21,991 nucleotides of DNA from an uncultured Oscillibacter sp. (lineage in GTDB: Bacteria > Bacillota > Clostridia > Oscillospirales > Oscillospiraceae), in contig CABUDN010000025.1 of NCBI GenBank assembly GCA_902490355.1, forward strand, positions 1-21,991. Direction: 5' to 3'. A program made the translations under genes and the position numbers. Under the pieces are notes generated by a model, which saw nothing but the letters and a program-made list of their open reading frames with translations, had not been told where the DNA came from and ran no database searches. Shown here piece after piece: positions 7,701-15,018 of the stretch (within the stretch, counting starts at the first letter, position 1; each line of letters opens with the position of its first letter).

Positions 7701-8216
7701 TCATCCTTTCATCAAAGCCGTATGGGCCAGAGCCCGGAATAAACACGCTGCAATCAAGCCAGTCAGGGCTCCGGTGAACAAAGAGACGCCCAAAAGTACC
7801 GGCAGATAATAAAGCGGAGCCGTATTGCCCAGGGTCAGCACCGCTGCCGCCACCTGGCCGCAGCTGTGTGCCGCCGCACCGCCTACGGACACGCCGTATA
7901 TGGAAAGCCGCCCGCAGCGGGAGAGCAGAATCATCACGGCCATGGCGGTAACGCCGCCCAGCACCGAGAAAATCAGCGCGCTCATATTCCCGGCAAACAC
8001 CGCCCCCAGCAGGCACCGGGCCAGCAGGATCATGAATGCTTGTCCCGGTCCCAGAGCATAAAGGGCAAAAAGAGTGACAATATTAGCAAGTCCCAGCTTG
8101 ATCCCCGGAAGGGGAATCGCCAGAGAGAGAGGAAAGAAGCTCTCCACATAAGAAAGCGCCAGAGCCATGGCCGTCAGTACGGCGCACAGTGTCAGTTCCC
8201 GGGTTGTCAGCTTCAT
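7701..8216 (-). CDS. Gx transporter family membrane protein (often labelled heptaprenyl diphosphate synthase component I)
   Basis: A 171-residue integral membrane protein with about five to six hydrophobic helices. The segment FPLSLAIPLPGIKLGLANIV (residues about 27-46) is the hallmark of this family, which resembles the substrate-binding S components of ECF transporters. The common label as a prenyl diphosphate synthase subunit is probably a misannotation, because no synthase motif is present. An AGGAGG sequence lies just before the ATG, and the gene starts eleven bases after the NusG-II gene stop. The cluster apbE, NusG-II, Gx is recurrent in Firmicutes, which suggests a shared role in flavin- or quinone-linked redox work at the membrane; that role is inference. 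Confidence 0.82.
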   Translation of the reverse strand: MKLTTRELTLCAVLTAMALALSYVESFFPLSLAIPLPGIKLGLANIVTLFALYALGPGQAFMILLARCLLGAVFAGNMSALIFSVLGGVTAMAVMILLSRCGRLSIYGVSVGGAAAHSCGQVAAAVLTLGNTAPLYYLPVLLGVSLFTGALTGLIAACLFRALAHTALMKG

Positions 8217-8226
8217 GCCACACCTC

Positions 8227-8634
8227 CTAACCGATCACGATGTCCGGACCGGACGCCGGTGCGCCGCCTTCCAGGGAGACGATGATCCGGGCCGGCAGGC
8301 ACACGATGCTCTGTCCGCTCCGGGTGATCTTCCCGGTGTGGACGCACTCCTGTGTGGGACAATCCGAAGTGATCATCTCCGCCCCATCGGCACTGAGAAT
8401 CAGGTGGAGGGTATACCCCTCACCGTGGAGCACCCGCTCCTTCGGCTCGGTCAGTGCGGAGAGAACCACCCGTTCTTCCTCCTGGCCGTCTGCCGAGATT
8501 ACCGCTGTCAACGGGCCGGATTCCGACGTGCCCAGCAGCCCGATTCCTACGGCTGCCGCCAGGATCACCACCGCGATCACCACCAGCAGGTCCCAGCCCA
8601 CCGGATGAAGCTTAGGAGACGGTTTCAAAGACAT
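8227..8634 (-). CDS. NusG domain II-containing membrane-anchored protein
   Basis: A 135-residue protein with one N-terminal transmembrane helix (about residues 13-34) and an extracytosolic NusG domain II (a beta fold, unrelated in function to the transcription factor NusG). The conserved cysteine signature is DCPTQECVHTG followed by SIVCLPARI (Cys at about 91, 96 and 110). Its first 23 bases overlap the end of apbE, with GGAGGG eight bases before the ATG, which indicates translational coupling. It is one of a recurring set with ApbE and the Gx protein. I infer a part in the outward-facing flavin or quinone redox module; the precise role is not established. Confidence 0.82.
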   Translation of the reverse strand: MSLKPSPKLHPVGWDLLVVIAVVILAAAVGIGLLGTSESGPLTAVISADGQEEERVVLSALTEPKERVLHGEGYTLHLILSADGAEMITSDCPTQECVHTGKITRSGQSIVCLPARIIVSLEGGAPASGPDIVIG

Positions 8635-9643
8635 ACGTGCTTCCCTCCGCCGGAGCGTATTGGTCCGCCAGGCCTTCGGTTACCAGGACCCGGCCGTCCT
8701 CCGTTACCAGCACCAGTTCAAAATCATACGTCCCGCTGCGCCAGAAGGAGAGCGCGTCCTCCGCACCCATGACAAACAGCGCCGTGGACAGAGCGTCGCA
8801 CATCGTGCCGCTGCCGGGGGCATAGTCCGCCACCACCGTCACCGACACCAGTCCGCTTTCCGCCGGGGCTCCGGTCTTGGGATCGAGAATATGATGATAG
8901 CGTTTCCCGTCCTGCTCAAAATACCGCTGATAACTGCCGGAGGTCACCGCAAAGGCGTCCTCCAGGAACAGCGAGCAGACCAGAGCACTGCTGTCATCCG
9001 GATGGGCGGGGTCCTGAATTCCCACTTCCCAGGGATCTCCGTCCGGACGGCTGCCCCAGGCCAGAACATTGCCGCCCAGGGATACCCAGCCCCGTTCCAC
9101 GCCGCTGCGCTCAAACAGAGCGCCCAGCTGGTCGGAGGCATACCCCTTGGCAATGGCGCCTAAATCAATCTGCGTTCCGGGATCCAGAGAGGCGGTGTTT
9201 TCCGTCAAGTGGATATGCTCCATGCCTACATGCGCAAGCAAGGCATCCAGCTCTTCCTGAGAGGGCACCTGATAGGAGTCGGTGGTGAATCCCCAGGCAG
9301 TGGATACCGGTGCCAGAGTAATGTCAAAGGCACCCCCCGTTGCCGCGGAATACTCCTGAGCAGCGGCAAGCAGCCCGCAAACTTCTTCACCGACTTGAAG
9401 CTGGTCCCCAGCATTGAGATGTGTGACTGCGCTTTCCGGATTGGTCCGGGAAAGCAGAGCGTCCAGCCGCCGCACTTCCAGGCTGGCGTCGGAGAGAACC
9501 GTATCGGCGTCGTTACCATAGACGCTGAAGGTCATGGCGGTGTCCATGGCGAGAATGCTCAAAGTTTCAGGTTGAGAGGCACCGCAGGCACTGAGCAACA
9601 GTACCAGAGACAATGCCGCGAAAGATCTTGCTCTACGTTTCAT
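8612..9643 (-). CDS. apbE: ApbE, FAD:protein FMN transferase (lipoprotein)
   Basis: ApbE attaches FMN covalently to a Ser/Thr of exported redox proteins, using FAD as donor and Mg2+. The 343-residue protein has a lipoprotein signal ending LLSAC (Cys20). Family motifs are SRTNPESAVTHLN (about 65-77), IDLGAIAKGYA (159-169), SLGGNVLAWG (198-207), TSGSYQRYF, HHILDPKTGAP (250-260) and the metal-site aspartate segment CDALSTALF (292-300). I place the start at 9643, with GAGG seven bases upstream. The longer frame to 9685 lacks a ribosome binding site and would hide the signal peptide behind 14 residues. It is the first gene of a four-gene minus-strand operon with a clear promoter. No obvious FMN-accepting protein (for example RnfG or an FMN-bind domain) is encoded in the window. 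Confidence 0.95.
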   Translation of the reverse strand: MKRRARSFAALSLVLLLSACGASQPETLSILAMDTAMTFSVYGNDADTVLSDASLEVRRLDALLSRTNPESAVTHLNAGDQLQVGEEVCGLLAAAQEYSAATGGAFDITLAPVSTAWGFTTDSYQVPSQEELDALLAHVGMEHIHLTENTASLDPGTQIDLGAIAKGYASDQLGALFERSGVERGWVSLGGNVLAWGSRPDGDPWEVGIQDPAHPDDSSALVCSLFLEDAFAVTSGSYQRYFEQDGKRYHHILDPKTGAPAESGLVSVTVVADYAPGSGTMCDALSTALFVMGAEDALSFWRSGTYDFELVLVTEDGRVLVTEGLADQYAPAEGSTYVFETVS

Positions 9644-9686
9644 GTGATACCTCGGTATATTGGGATTCCGTTGTTTACAATCCATC

Positions 9687-9715
9687 AGTATAGCACGCCG
9701 GAGGAGAGATCACAA
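9687..9715 (-). promoter_or_regulatory. Sigma-A-type promoter of the apbE operon
   Basis: On the minus strand a -35 TTGTGA (9715-9710) and a -10 TATACT (9692-9687) are separated by exactly 17 bases. Transcription would start near 9680, giving a leader of about 37 bases before the apbE ATG. The spacing supports the 9643 start, since the longer frame to 9685 would begin upstream of the likely transcript start. Confidence 0.75.
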
Positions 9716-9767
9716 CGGGAAATCCGGTTTTGCAGGGGAAAAACATAAAAAGTGGATGAGGTTACCC

Positions 9768-9796
9768 TTGCAAATAGGGAGAAAGTCTGCTATACT
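9768..9796 (+). promoter_or_regulatory. Sigma-A-type promoter of the orphan membrane protein gene
   Basis: TTGCAA (9768-9773) and TATACT (9791-9796) are separated by exactly 17 bases. The leader is about 70 bases and ends with GGAGG (9857-9861), nine bases before the ATG at 9871. It diverges from the apbE promoter, with the two -35 boxes about 53 bases apart. Confidence 0.75.
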
Positions 9797-9870
9797 ATCT
9801 GGGTGTGTCGACGGAAGGAACCTTTCCGGAAGGGACATTTCTGGAGAAAACTCCTTGGAGGTCATTATAA

Positions 9871-10632
9871 ATGGCAAAGAATCCGAACAGCAGACCGCGG
9901 CCCGCAAAGCGGGAAGAACCCATGAACGGTGCGATGAAATTCTTCCTCGCCGGATGCGTGGCGGAGCTGTATCTTTTAATTATTCGCAGATTCTATATCA
10001 ATGGTACCATTGATCAGGTGGTTGCCTGGGACAGCTATCTCATTGGCTTTGCTTGGGCGGGCGTGGCCGTCGCCGCTGTGGGCGCCGTGCTGAGCGTCCT
10101 CTGGCGTGCCGACCGGAAGAAACGGAAGATCGGCTGGGTCGTTTTGGGCGCCGGCGTGTTTTTGGCTGCAGTGAGCGCTGTGGTGCGGATCAATCTTTCT
10201 GTGCTGACGCTTTTATATGTAGCCGTTCCGGTGGTCATGCTGCTGGGAATTCTTTGGTCGCTCTATGACCGGGAGTGTGCAGTGGCTCTGACGATTCTCG
10301 GTGTGTCTCTTTTGGCCATGTGGGCCCTGCGCCGGGAAGTAACCAGTATTTACACCGGGACCTACTTCAAGGCTTTGACGGTCGTCTACCTCCTGTTGAT
10401 TGCGGCTGCAGCCTTTGTGGCGCGTAAGGCCATGGCTTCCGGCGGTAAGCTGGGAACGTTCCAGCTTCTGCCCGCCGGTGCGGATCCCCTGCCGATCTAT
10501 GTGGCTTGCGGATTGTCTGCCGCAGCAATTGTGACGGTTTTGATCAATTCCCTGGTTTCCTATTACGCCATGTGGATTCTGGCTGGCGTGATTTTTGCCC
10601 TGGCCGTTTATTACACCGTCAAGCAGCTTTAA
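9871..10632 (+). CDS. Polytopic membrane protein of unknown function
   Basis: A 253-residue protein that I do not recognise. A basic, proline-rich N-terminal tail (residues 1-20) is followed by about eight hydrophobic segments (near 22-42, 55-78, 88-106, 108-130, 135-152, 165-186, 208-230 and 232-250). Short basic loops (RADRKKRK, about 79-86) suggest a cytoplasmic side. No catalytic motif, metal-binding cluster or transporter signature is visible. It has its own promoter and its own terminator, so it is a single-gene unit between two operons. A lineage-specific membrane protein is the most that can be said. Confidence 0.8.
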   Translation: MAKNPNSRPRPAKREEPMNGAMKFFLAGCVAELYLLIIRRFYINGTIDQVVAWDSYLIGFAWAGVAVAAVGAVLSVLWRADRKKRKIGWVVLGAGVFLAAVSAVVRINLSVLTLLYVAVPVVMLLGILWSLYDRECAVALTILGVSLLAMWALRREVTSIYTGTYFKALTVVYLLLIAAAAFVARKAMASGGKLGTFQLLPAGADPLPIYVACGLSAAAIVTVLINSLVSYYAMWILAGVIFALAVYYTVKQL

Positions 10633-10645
10633 GTCTATAAGGTTT

Positions 10646-10678
10646 GCCCCGGGTACCAATGGGTACCCGGGGCTTTTT
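10646..10678. terminator. Intrinsic terminator
   Basis: A perfect 12-bp stem GCCCCGGGTACC (10646-10657) pairs with 10662-10673, with a four-base loop, followed by T5 (10674-10678). It ends the membrane protein transcript. The upstream strand has no A-run, so termination of the opposing GH18 gene here is less sure, but its stop codon starts two bases beyond the T-run. Confidence 0.9.
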
Positions 10679-10679
10679 C

Positions 10680-11954
10680 TCATCGGATTTGGTAGAGACT
10701 GTCCAGCACCAGCCAGGTTTGGGAAAAGGGGCGCATCAAATTCCAGAATCCTGCACCCATAAGACCATACTCCTGAATGAGCCGCAGTTTGGCGTCTAAG
10801 CTGCGGGCGTCCTCAAACCATACGGCGTGAGCGGTTCCTGCGTTGTCTGTATAATGAAAGTACGGGGATTGGGCTGTTTCATCATAGGAAATTTCCGCCC
10901 CTTGTTCCACAGCCAGTGCAATGGCCTGCTGATTGGACAGGGATCGGGCGCGGGTGCTGCCGGAGACAAACGGCAGGGGCCAGTCATAGCCGTAATTTGG
11001 AATGCCCAGGAGCAGCTTTTCCCGGGGAATTGCGGTTACCGCATAGTCCAGGACGGCCCGGACGCTGGGCAGCGGTGCCACCGCCATGGGGGGACCCTGT
11101 GCGTATCCCCATTCGTAGGTCATCAGCAAAGCGCCGTCTACCGCCGCGCCGATGGCTGCATAGTCGTGGCCTTCGTAGAGGATTCCCGTCTGGGAGGCCG
11201 AGGTCTTAGGCGCCAGAGCGGTCCAAAGAAACAGACCCCGGGAGCGGAGCAATCGATGCAGGCGCTGCAAAAAGGCCGCGTATGGCTGGGCGAGCGATGC
11301 GGGCAGATATTCAAAATCCACATCCAATCCCCGGTATCCCTTTGCGCGCAGGACTTGAAAGATCTCCAGAATCAGTTCGTCCTGCACGGCGCTGTCTGTC
11401 AGGACCAATGCCGCGCGCTCAGTGCTGAATTCTCCCTCCTCCGTCAGAGAGGACAGACTCATCACAGGCTGGACTCCATACTGCCGGGCGGCGGCAAGCA
11501 GAGCGGCATCTTCCGGAGCGTGCAGGCGTCCGTCAGCAGTCAGTCCATAGGAAAAGGGAGCCAAGGTACTTAAGTACGGCAGCTGGGCATGCAGCAGCCC
11601 GCTGTCAATATGCGGATAGGCATATCCATGAGACACTGCCGTGCCCAACGGCTCGGAACAGTCCGAAATGACCAGAACCTGTCCCGGATAGATTTGTTCA
11701 GAACCGCCCAGCGGCCAATTTTTGCGCCAGAGGGTCCGGACGCTGGTGCCGTATGCGGCGGCTATGGAGGTCAGTGTCTCGTCGGAACGCACAACATGCA
11801 CCTGCCGCGGAAAGCGGACTACCAGCGTCTGCCCCACCGCCAGTGCCCCGCTGGGGGGAACCTCGTTGTCTGCGGCCAGCCGGTCAGGGTCTACCCCGTA
11901 GTCCGAAGCAATGGACCACACGCTCTCACCGGCCCGCACCACATGGATCTTCAT
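10680..11954 (-). CDS. LysM-domain glycoside hydrolase family 18 protein (SleL/YaaH type)
   Basis: A 424-residue enzyme with two N-terminal LysM peptidoglycan-binding modules (about residues 3-47 and 52-96, each starting HVVR and containing a SIA motif) and a GH18 catalytic barrel (about 105-424). The catalytic motif is GLDVDFEY with Asp201, Asp203 and the acid Glu205. Further GH18 features are MTYEWGYAQGPP and LLGIPNYGYDW. The layout matches the spore cortex-lytic N-acetylglucosaminidases SleL/YaaH, which also lack a classical signal peptide, as this protein does. Cortex hydrolysis in germination is therefore the best guess; general cell-wall turnover is the alternative. I chose the ATG at 11954, preceded by AGGAGG; the in-frame GTG at 11966 lies within that site. 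It diverges from a LysR gene. Confidence 0.9.
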   Translation of the reverse strand: MKIHVVRAGESVWSIASDYGVDPDRLAADNEVPPSGALAVGQTLVVRFPRQVHVVRSDETLTSIAAAYGTSVRTLWRKNWPLGGSEQIYPGQVLVISDCSEPLGTAVSHGYAYPHIDSGLLHAQLPYLSTLAPFSYGLTADGRLHAPEDAALLAAARQYGVQPVMSLSSLTEEGEFSTERAALVLTDSAVQDELILEIFQVLRAKGYRGLDVDFEYLPASLAQPYAAFLQRLHRLLRSRGLFLWTALAPKTSASQTGILYEGHDYAAIGAAVDGALLMTYEWGYAQGPPMAVAPLPSVRAVLDYAVTAIPREKLLLGIPNYGYDWPLPFVSGSTRARSLSNQQAIALAVEQGAEISYDETAQSPYFHYTDNAGTAHAVWFEDARSLDAKLRLIQEYGLMGAGFWNLMRPFSQTWLVLDSLYQIR

Positions 11955-12019
11955 CTGGAACGTCACCTCCTGTCCAAGCCTATGCGTACCCCAACCGGCT
12001 TATGAGCAGGATCTGACGC

Positions 12020-12052
12020 TTGCCTTTCCAAAAGATATGCGATATTATAATA
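12020..12052. promoter_or_regulatory. Candidate promoter region with a symmetric -10 element between the GH18 and LysR genes
   Basis: On the plus strand TTGCCT (12020-12025) and TATTAT (12043-12048) are 17 bases apart. The -10 lies inside TATTATAATA (12043-12052), which is its own reverse complement and so also offers TATAAT to the minus strand, toward the GH18 gene. Next to it ATAT-GCG-ATAT (12035-12045) is a small inverted repeat that could be a LysR contact site. The minus-strand -35 (TGAAGA near 12067-12072) is weak. Confidence 0.5.
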
Positions 12053-12095
12053 GGCGATTGTTCACTTCTTCATTGGGACAGCAAGGAGGTACTGC

Positions 12096-13001
12096 ATGAA
12101 TATCCGAAAATATGAAGCCTATGTACGGGCGGTGGAACTGGGAAGCCTGTCCAAAGCCGCTGAACAACTGGGTTACACCCAGTCCGGTATGAGTCATATG
12201 ATGCAGTCCCTGGAAGAGGAGGTGGGATTTCCCCTGATGGTTCGTACCTCCACTGGAATCCTGCCCAACAGCGAGGGGGAGCTGCTGCTGCCCATCATCC
12301 GCCAGCTGCTCAATACCAACGAATCCCTGGAACAGCATATTGCCAAGATCAAAGGTGCCGACACGGGCCGGATCCGCATTGCCGCTTATCCCAGTGTGGC
12401 AACCTATTGGCTCCCGGAGATTATCCGGGATTTTCAAAAAGACTATCCAAATGTGGAAATTCAGATCACCGAAATGGGGTCCGGCGCCATCGAGGAAATT
12501 ATGGCCAACCGCCAGGCGGAGCTTTGCATCTACGCAGGCGGGGAAGGAAAGGACTTCGAATGGCTGCCTCTGTGCCGGGACCGGATGCTGGTGCTGGTAC
12601 CGCCAAACCATCCGTTGACAAGGCATACGTCCGTTCCACTGGAGGCACTGGTGGATGAGGAGTTTATCATGCCGATGCCGGATTATGACGGTGAGGTGCG
12701 CTTCATCCTGGACAAAATGCCCCACTGGCCCCATATCCTCTTTTCCGCGTGCAGCGACTATGCCATCATCAACATGGTTACCCAGGGATTGGGGGTGTCC
12801 ATTCTCTCGGAACTGCTGCTGCGCCACTATCCCAACGACGCCGTGGCCCTGCCGATGGAGCCCGCTCAGGACCGGATGCTGGGCATGGGAGTTCCCCAGG
12901 TGAAAGCCGCTTCCCCGGTGACCCGGAACTTCATGCGCTATGTGGAGGCCTTCGTAAAACGCCGCAGGGAGGAAGCGGAACCCCCTGCTGAAGCACAATG
13001 A
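12096..13001 (+). CDS. LysR-family transcriptional regulator
   Basis: A 301-residue DNA-binding regulator of normal LysR length. The winged helix-turn-helix is at residues about 3-60 (GSLSKAAEQLGYTQSGMSHM with the recognition helix near 28-40). The effector-binding domain spans about 90-295, with the typical start GRIRIAAYPSVA and the second-lobe segment INMVTQGLGVSILSE. AAGGAGG precedes the ATG by six to seven bases. LysR genes often control the gene divergent from them, here the LysM-GH18 gene 141 bases away, and often repress themselves. The ligand cannot be told from the sequence. The C-terminus (about 285-301) is a charged, Glu/Ala/Pro-rich tail. Confidence 0.92.
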   Translation: MNIRKYEAYVRAVELGSLSKAAEQLGYTQSGMSHMMQSLEEEVGFPLMVRTSTGILPNSEGELLLPIIRQLLNTNESLEQHIAKIKGADTGRIRIAAYPSVATYWLPEIIRDFQKDYPNVEIQITEMGSGAIEEIMANRQAELCIYAGGEGKDFEWLPLCRDRMLVLVPPNHPLTRHTSVPLEALVDEEFIMPMPDYDGEVRFILDKMPHWPHILFSACSDYAIINMVTQGLGVSILSELLLRHYPNDAVALPMEPAQDRMLGMGVPQVKAASPVTRNFMRYVEAFVKRRREEAEPPAEAQ

Positions 13002-13044
13002 ACAAAGAATGCCTGCCGCCCATGGGCGGCAGGCATTCTTTGTT
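13001..13044. terminator. Perfect 44-bp palindrome, bidirectional terminator
   Basis: Two 22-base arms (13001-13022 and 13023-13044) are exact reverse complements with no spacer. The core GCCTGCCGCCCA is GC-rich and the ends are A/T-rich (AACAAAGAAT and ATTCTTTGTT), as in a bidirectional terminator. The LysR stop codon TGA ends on the first base of the palindrome, and the response regulator stop (TAA, 13045-13043) overlaps its last two bases. Confidence 0.85.
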
Positions 13045-13750
13045 ATTCTCCCTCGGCCAGACGATAGCCCACGCCGACCTCGGTAAAGAGGTATTTGGGC
13101 TCGGCGGGGTTTTCCTCAATTTTGCGGCGGATATTGGCCATGTTGACCCGGAGGATCTGATTGTTTCCTCCTGCCCGGGGACCCCACAGCTCCTTGATGA
13201 TGGAGTCGTAAGTCAGCACTTTGCCGGCATATTTGCCCAACAGGGCGACGATCCGGAATTCGCTGAGGGTGAGGTGCACATTTTCACCCCGGACCAGTAC
13301 CTGGTGCTTGTTGTAGTCGATGGTCAGGTCTCCCACGGTATATGTGCCTTTCTGGGCGATCTCGCTGTTGCCGGAAACTGTACGGGTGTGACGGATGGCT
13401 GTGCGCACCCGGGCCAGCAGTTCATCCGTCCCGAACGGTTTGGTAAGATAGTCATCCGCGCCCAGGTCCAGGGCCGTTACCTTGTCCTTTTCATGGGAAC
13501 GGGCCGATACCACCACCACCGGCAGGCTGGACCAGCTGCGCAGATGCCGCAGAATATCCAGTCCGTCCATGTCGGGCAAGCCCAGGTCCAAAATAATAAG
13601 ATCCGGACAATGAGAGGAAATCATGGACTGCGCTTCCGCTCCGGAGCGGGCCAACAGAGCTTCATAACCGTTGTTGTTCAGCACCGTGGAGATAAAATGC
13701 GCAATGCTCTTTTCATCTTCCACGATCAAAATCTTTTCCCGAATGTTCAT
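13043..13750 (-). CDS. OmpR/PhoB-family response regulator, KdpE-like
   Basis: A 235-residue response regulator. The receiver domain (about 5-120) shows the acidic pocket EDE (11-13), the phosphoacceptor Asp55 in LIILDLGLPD, and the conserved Lys104 in YLTKPF. The winged-helix output domain (about 135-232) contains LTLSEFRIVALL, the VLTYDSIIKELWG segment and a C-terminal RVNMANIRRKIE helix, all typical of KdpE. The start at 13750 is chosen because GGAGG lies seven bases upstream and it overlaps the kinase stop (ATGA). The frame extends seven codons further upstream but without a site. No kdpFABC potassium pump is in the window, so potassium control is not shown. Confidence 0.9.
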   Translation of the reverse strand: MNIREKILIVEDEKSIAHFISTVLNNNGYEALLARSGAEAQSMISSHCPDLIILDLGLPDMDGLDILRHLRSWSSLPVVVVSARSHEKDKVTALDLGADDYLTKPFGTDELLARVRTAIRHTRTVSGNSEIAQKGTYTVGDLTIDYNKHQVLVRGENVHLTLSEFRIVALLGKYAGKVLTYDSIIKELWGPRAGGNNQILRVNMANIRRKIEENPAEPKYLFTEVGVGYRLAEGE

Positions 13751-14829
13751 ATCTGCTCCTCCTCGCTGCATGGCAGACGGAAGGCAAATTCCACTCCGTC
13801 TTCTGTATTCCTTGCTTCAATATTGCCGCCATGGGCATGTACAATGGCTTGGCACACCGACAGGCCCAGCCCCATGCTCCGTTTCCCGTCACAATCTGTG
13901 GATTCGCTGTGTTTTAAAGTTCCGTCAAACAGAGTGGGAAGGTCTTTGTCCGGAATGTGGTATCCATCGTTCCAGACCGAGAACCGGGCATAGGAGTCCT
14001 CTTTCCGGACCGACAGTTTCACATGCACGGCCTTGCCGTGAAAAATAGCATTTTCCAGCAGGTTGGAGAGCACCTGCTCAATCAAAATGGCGTCCATCGG
14101 GACCAGCAGCAAGTCGTCGGGGGCTGATACGCAGACCGATGTGCCGGGGAAGCGTTTGCGGAATTTGCGCACCGCTTCGCCCATGACTTCTTCAGCCGCC
14201 TCCGGCTCCTTGGTGATCTGTGCCTGGTCTGCACCGATGCGCGTGATGGAGAGCAGATTCTCCACCACCCGGATCAGCCACTGGGCCTCATCCCGGGCAT
14301 CTTCCAGCAGTTCCTGACGCTCCTCTATGGAAAGACCCGGATTCTCCAGCACGGCGGAGGTAGAGCCTACAATCGATGTCAAAGGCGTGCGGATGTCGTG
14401 GGACACGGAGCGCAAAAGATTTGCCCGCATTTTCTCCTTCTCGTTTTCGCTGCGCAGCCGTTCCTGCTGCCGGGTCTGCGTAGTCAGGGTGCAGGTGATT
14501 ACCGAGACCATCAAGAAGGTAAAGAACGTCAGCGGATAACCGGCAATGGTGAAGTTCACTGCCCAATAGGGATATGTAAAGATAAAGTTGACGCACACCA
14601 CGCCTGATACTGCTGCAATCAGCCCGTACAGGTATCCGGTGGTCAGGCGGGAGATCAGCAGCACCGCCAGCACAAACACCGGTGAGGCAAAGCCATCACT
14701 GGTATCTGCCATTTGCAGCAAAATACACAGTTCGGCTGCGCACAGCAAAATCACACCTGTAACCAGCAGATCCCGCCAGGAAAAGGGAAACCAGGTGGAA
14801 ATTTTGAACTTTGTTTTTTTGGTATGCAC
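13747..14829 (-). CDS. Membrane sensor histidine kinase, KdpD-like C-terminal type
   Basis: A 360-residue kinase. It has about four hydrophobic segments in residues 20-115 resembling the DUF4118 membrane region of KdpD (for example FIFTYPYWAVNFTIAGYPL). A HisKA domain has the phospho-acceptor His144 in SVSHDIRTPLTS, and a HATPase domain has the N-box LSNLLENAIFHG and G-box GLGLSVCQ. The universal-stress and KdpD sensor domains that start full KdpD proteins (about 900 residues) are absent. I choose the GTG at 14829, with GGGAGG about ten bases upstream; the open frame extends to a TTG at 14853. It is coupled to the response regulator by a four-base overlap. The signal sensed is unknown. Confidence 0.88.
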   Translation of the reverse strand: MHTKKTKFKISTWFPFSWRDLLVTGVILLCAAELCILLQMADTSDGFASPVFVLAVLLISRLTTGYLYGLIAAVSGVVCVNFIFTYPYWAVNFTIAGYPLTFFTFLMVSVITCTLTTQTRQQERLRSENEKEKMRANLLRSVSHDIRTPLTSIVGSTSAVLENPGLSIEERQELLEDARDEAQWLIRVVENLLSITRIGADQAQITKEPEAAEEVMGEAVRKFRKRFPGTSVCVSAPDDLLLVPMDAILIEQVLSNLLENAIFHGKAVHVKLSVRKEDSYARFSVWNDGYHIPDKDLPTLFDGTLKHSESTDCDGKRSMGLGLSVCQAIVHAHGGNIEARNTEDGVEFAFRLPCSEEEQI

Positions 14830-14849
14830 GTGTAAGCGTCCTCCCACCG

Positions 14850-14877
14850 ACAAAACTGTTTTGTGTTTTTCATTATA
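14850..14877 (-). promoter_or_regulatory. -10 box and 15-bp palindrome upstream of the kinase-regulator operon
   Basis: A minus-strand TATAAT (14877-14872) lies just upstream of a perfect inverted repeat ACAAAAC-T-GTTTTGT (14850-14864). The expected transcript start falls near 14865, so the palindrome would cover the first transcribed bases, a position typical of an operator. No convincing -35 is found at 16-18 bases, which fits an activator-dependent or weak promoter. Confidence 0.5.
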
Positions 14878-15018
14878 ACATGATATGCGTTAAATTGCTG
14901 CTAAAAAAATTGACAACTCCTTAACAATCCTGCGGATGGATTTGTCAGCACCTGAGCGGTTTCTTTGGATATATTGATTTCAGACCTTTTTATAGAGGTG
15001 ACGGGAGGGAAGCGATAT

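Noticed and set aside
9843..9861. GGAG-CTCC-GGAG arrangement that might switch the ribosome site of the orphan membrane gene
   Set aside because: Only four-base pairings, and the second one would leave a two-base loop, which cannot form; not convincing as a regulator.
12998..13993. Plus-strand frame of 331 residues opposite the response regulator and kinase
   Set aside because: It is the reverse shadow of the two-component genes; it also runs across the palindrome and has no recognisable domain.
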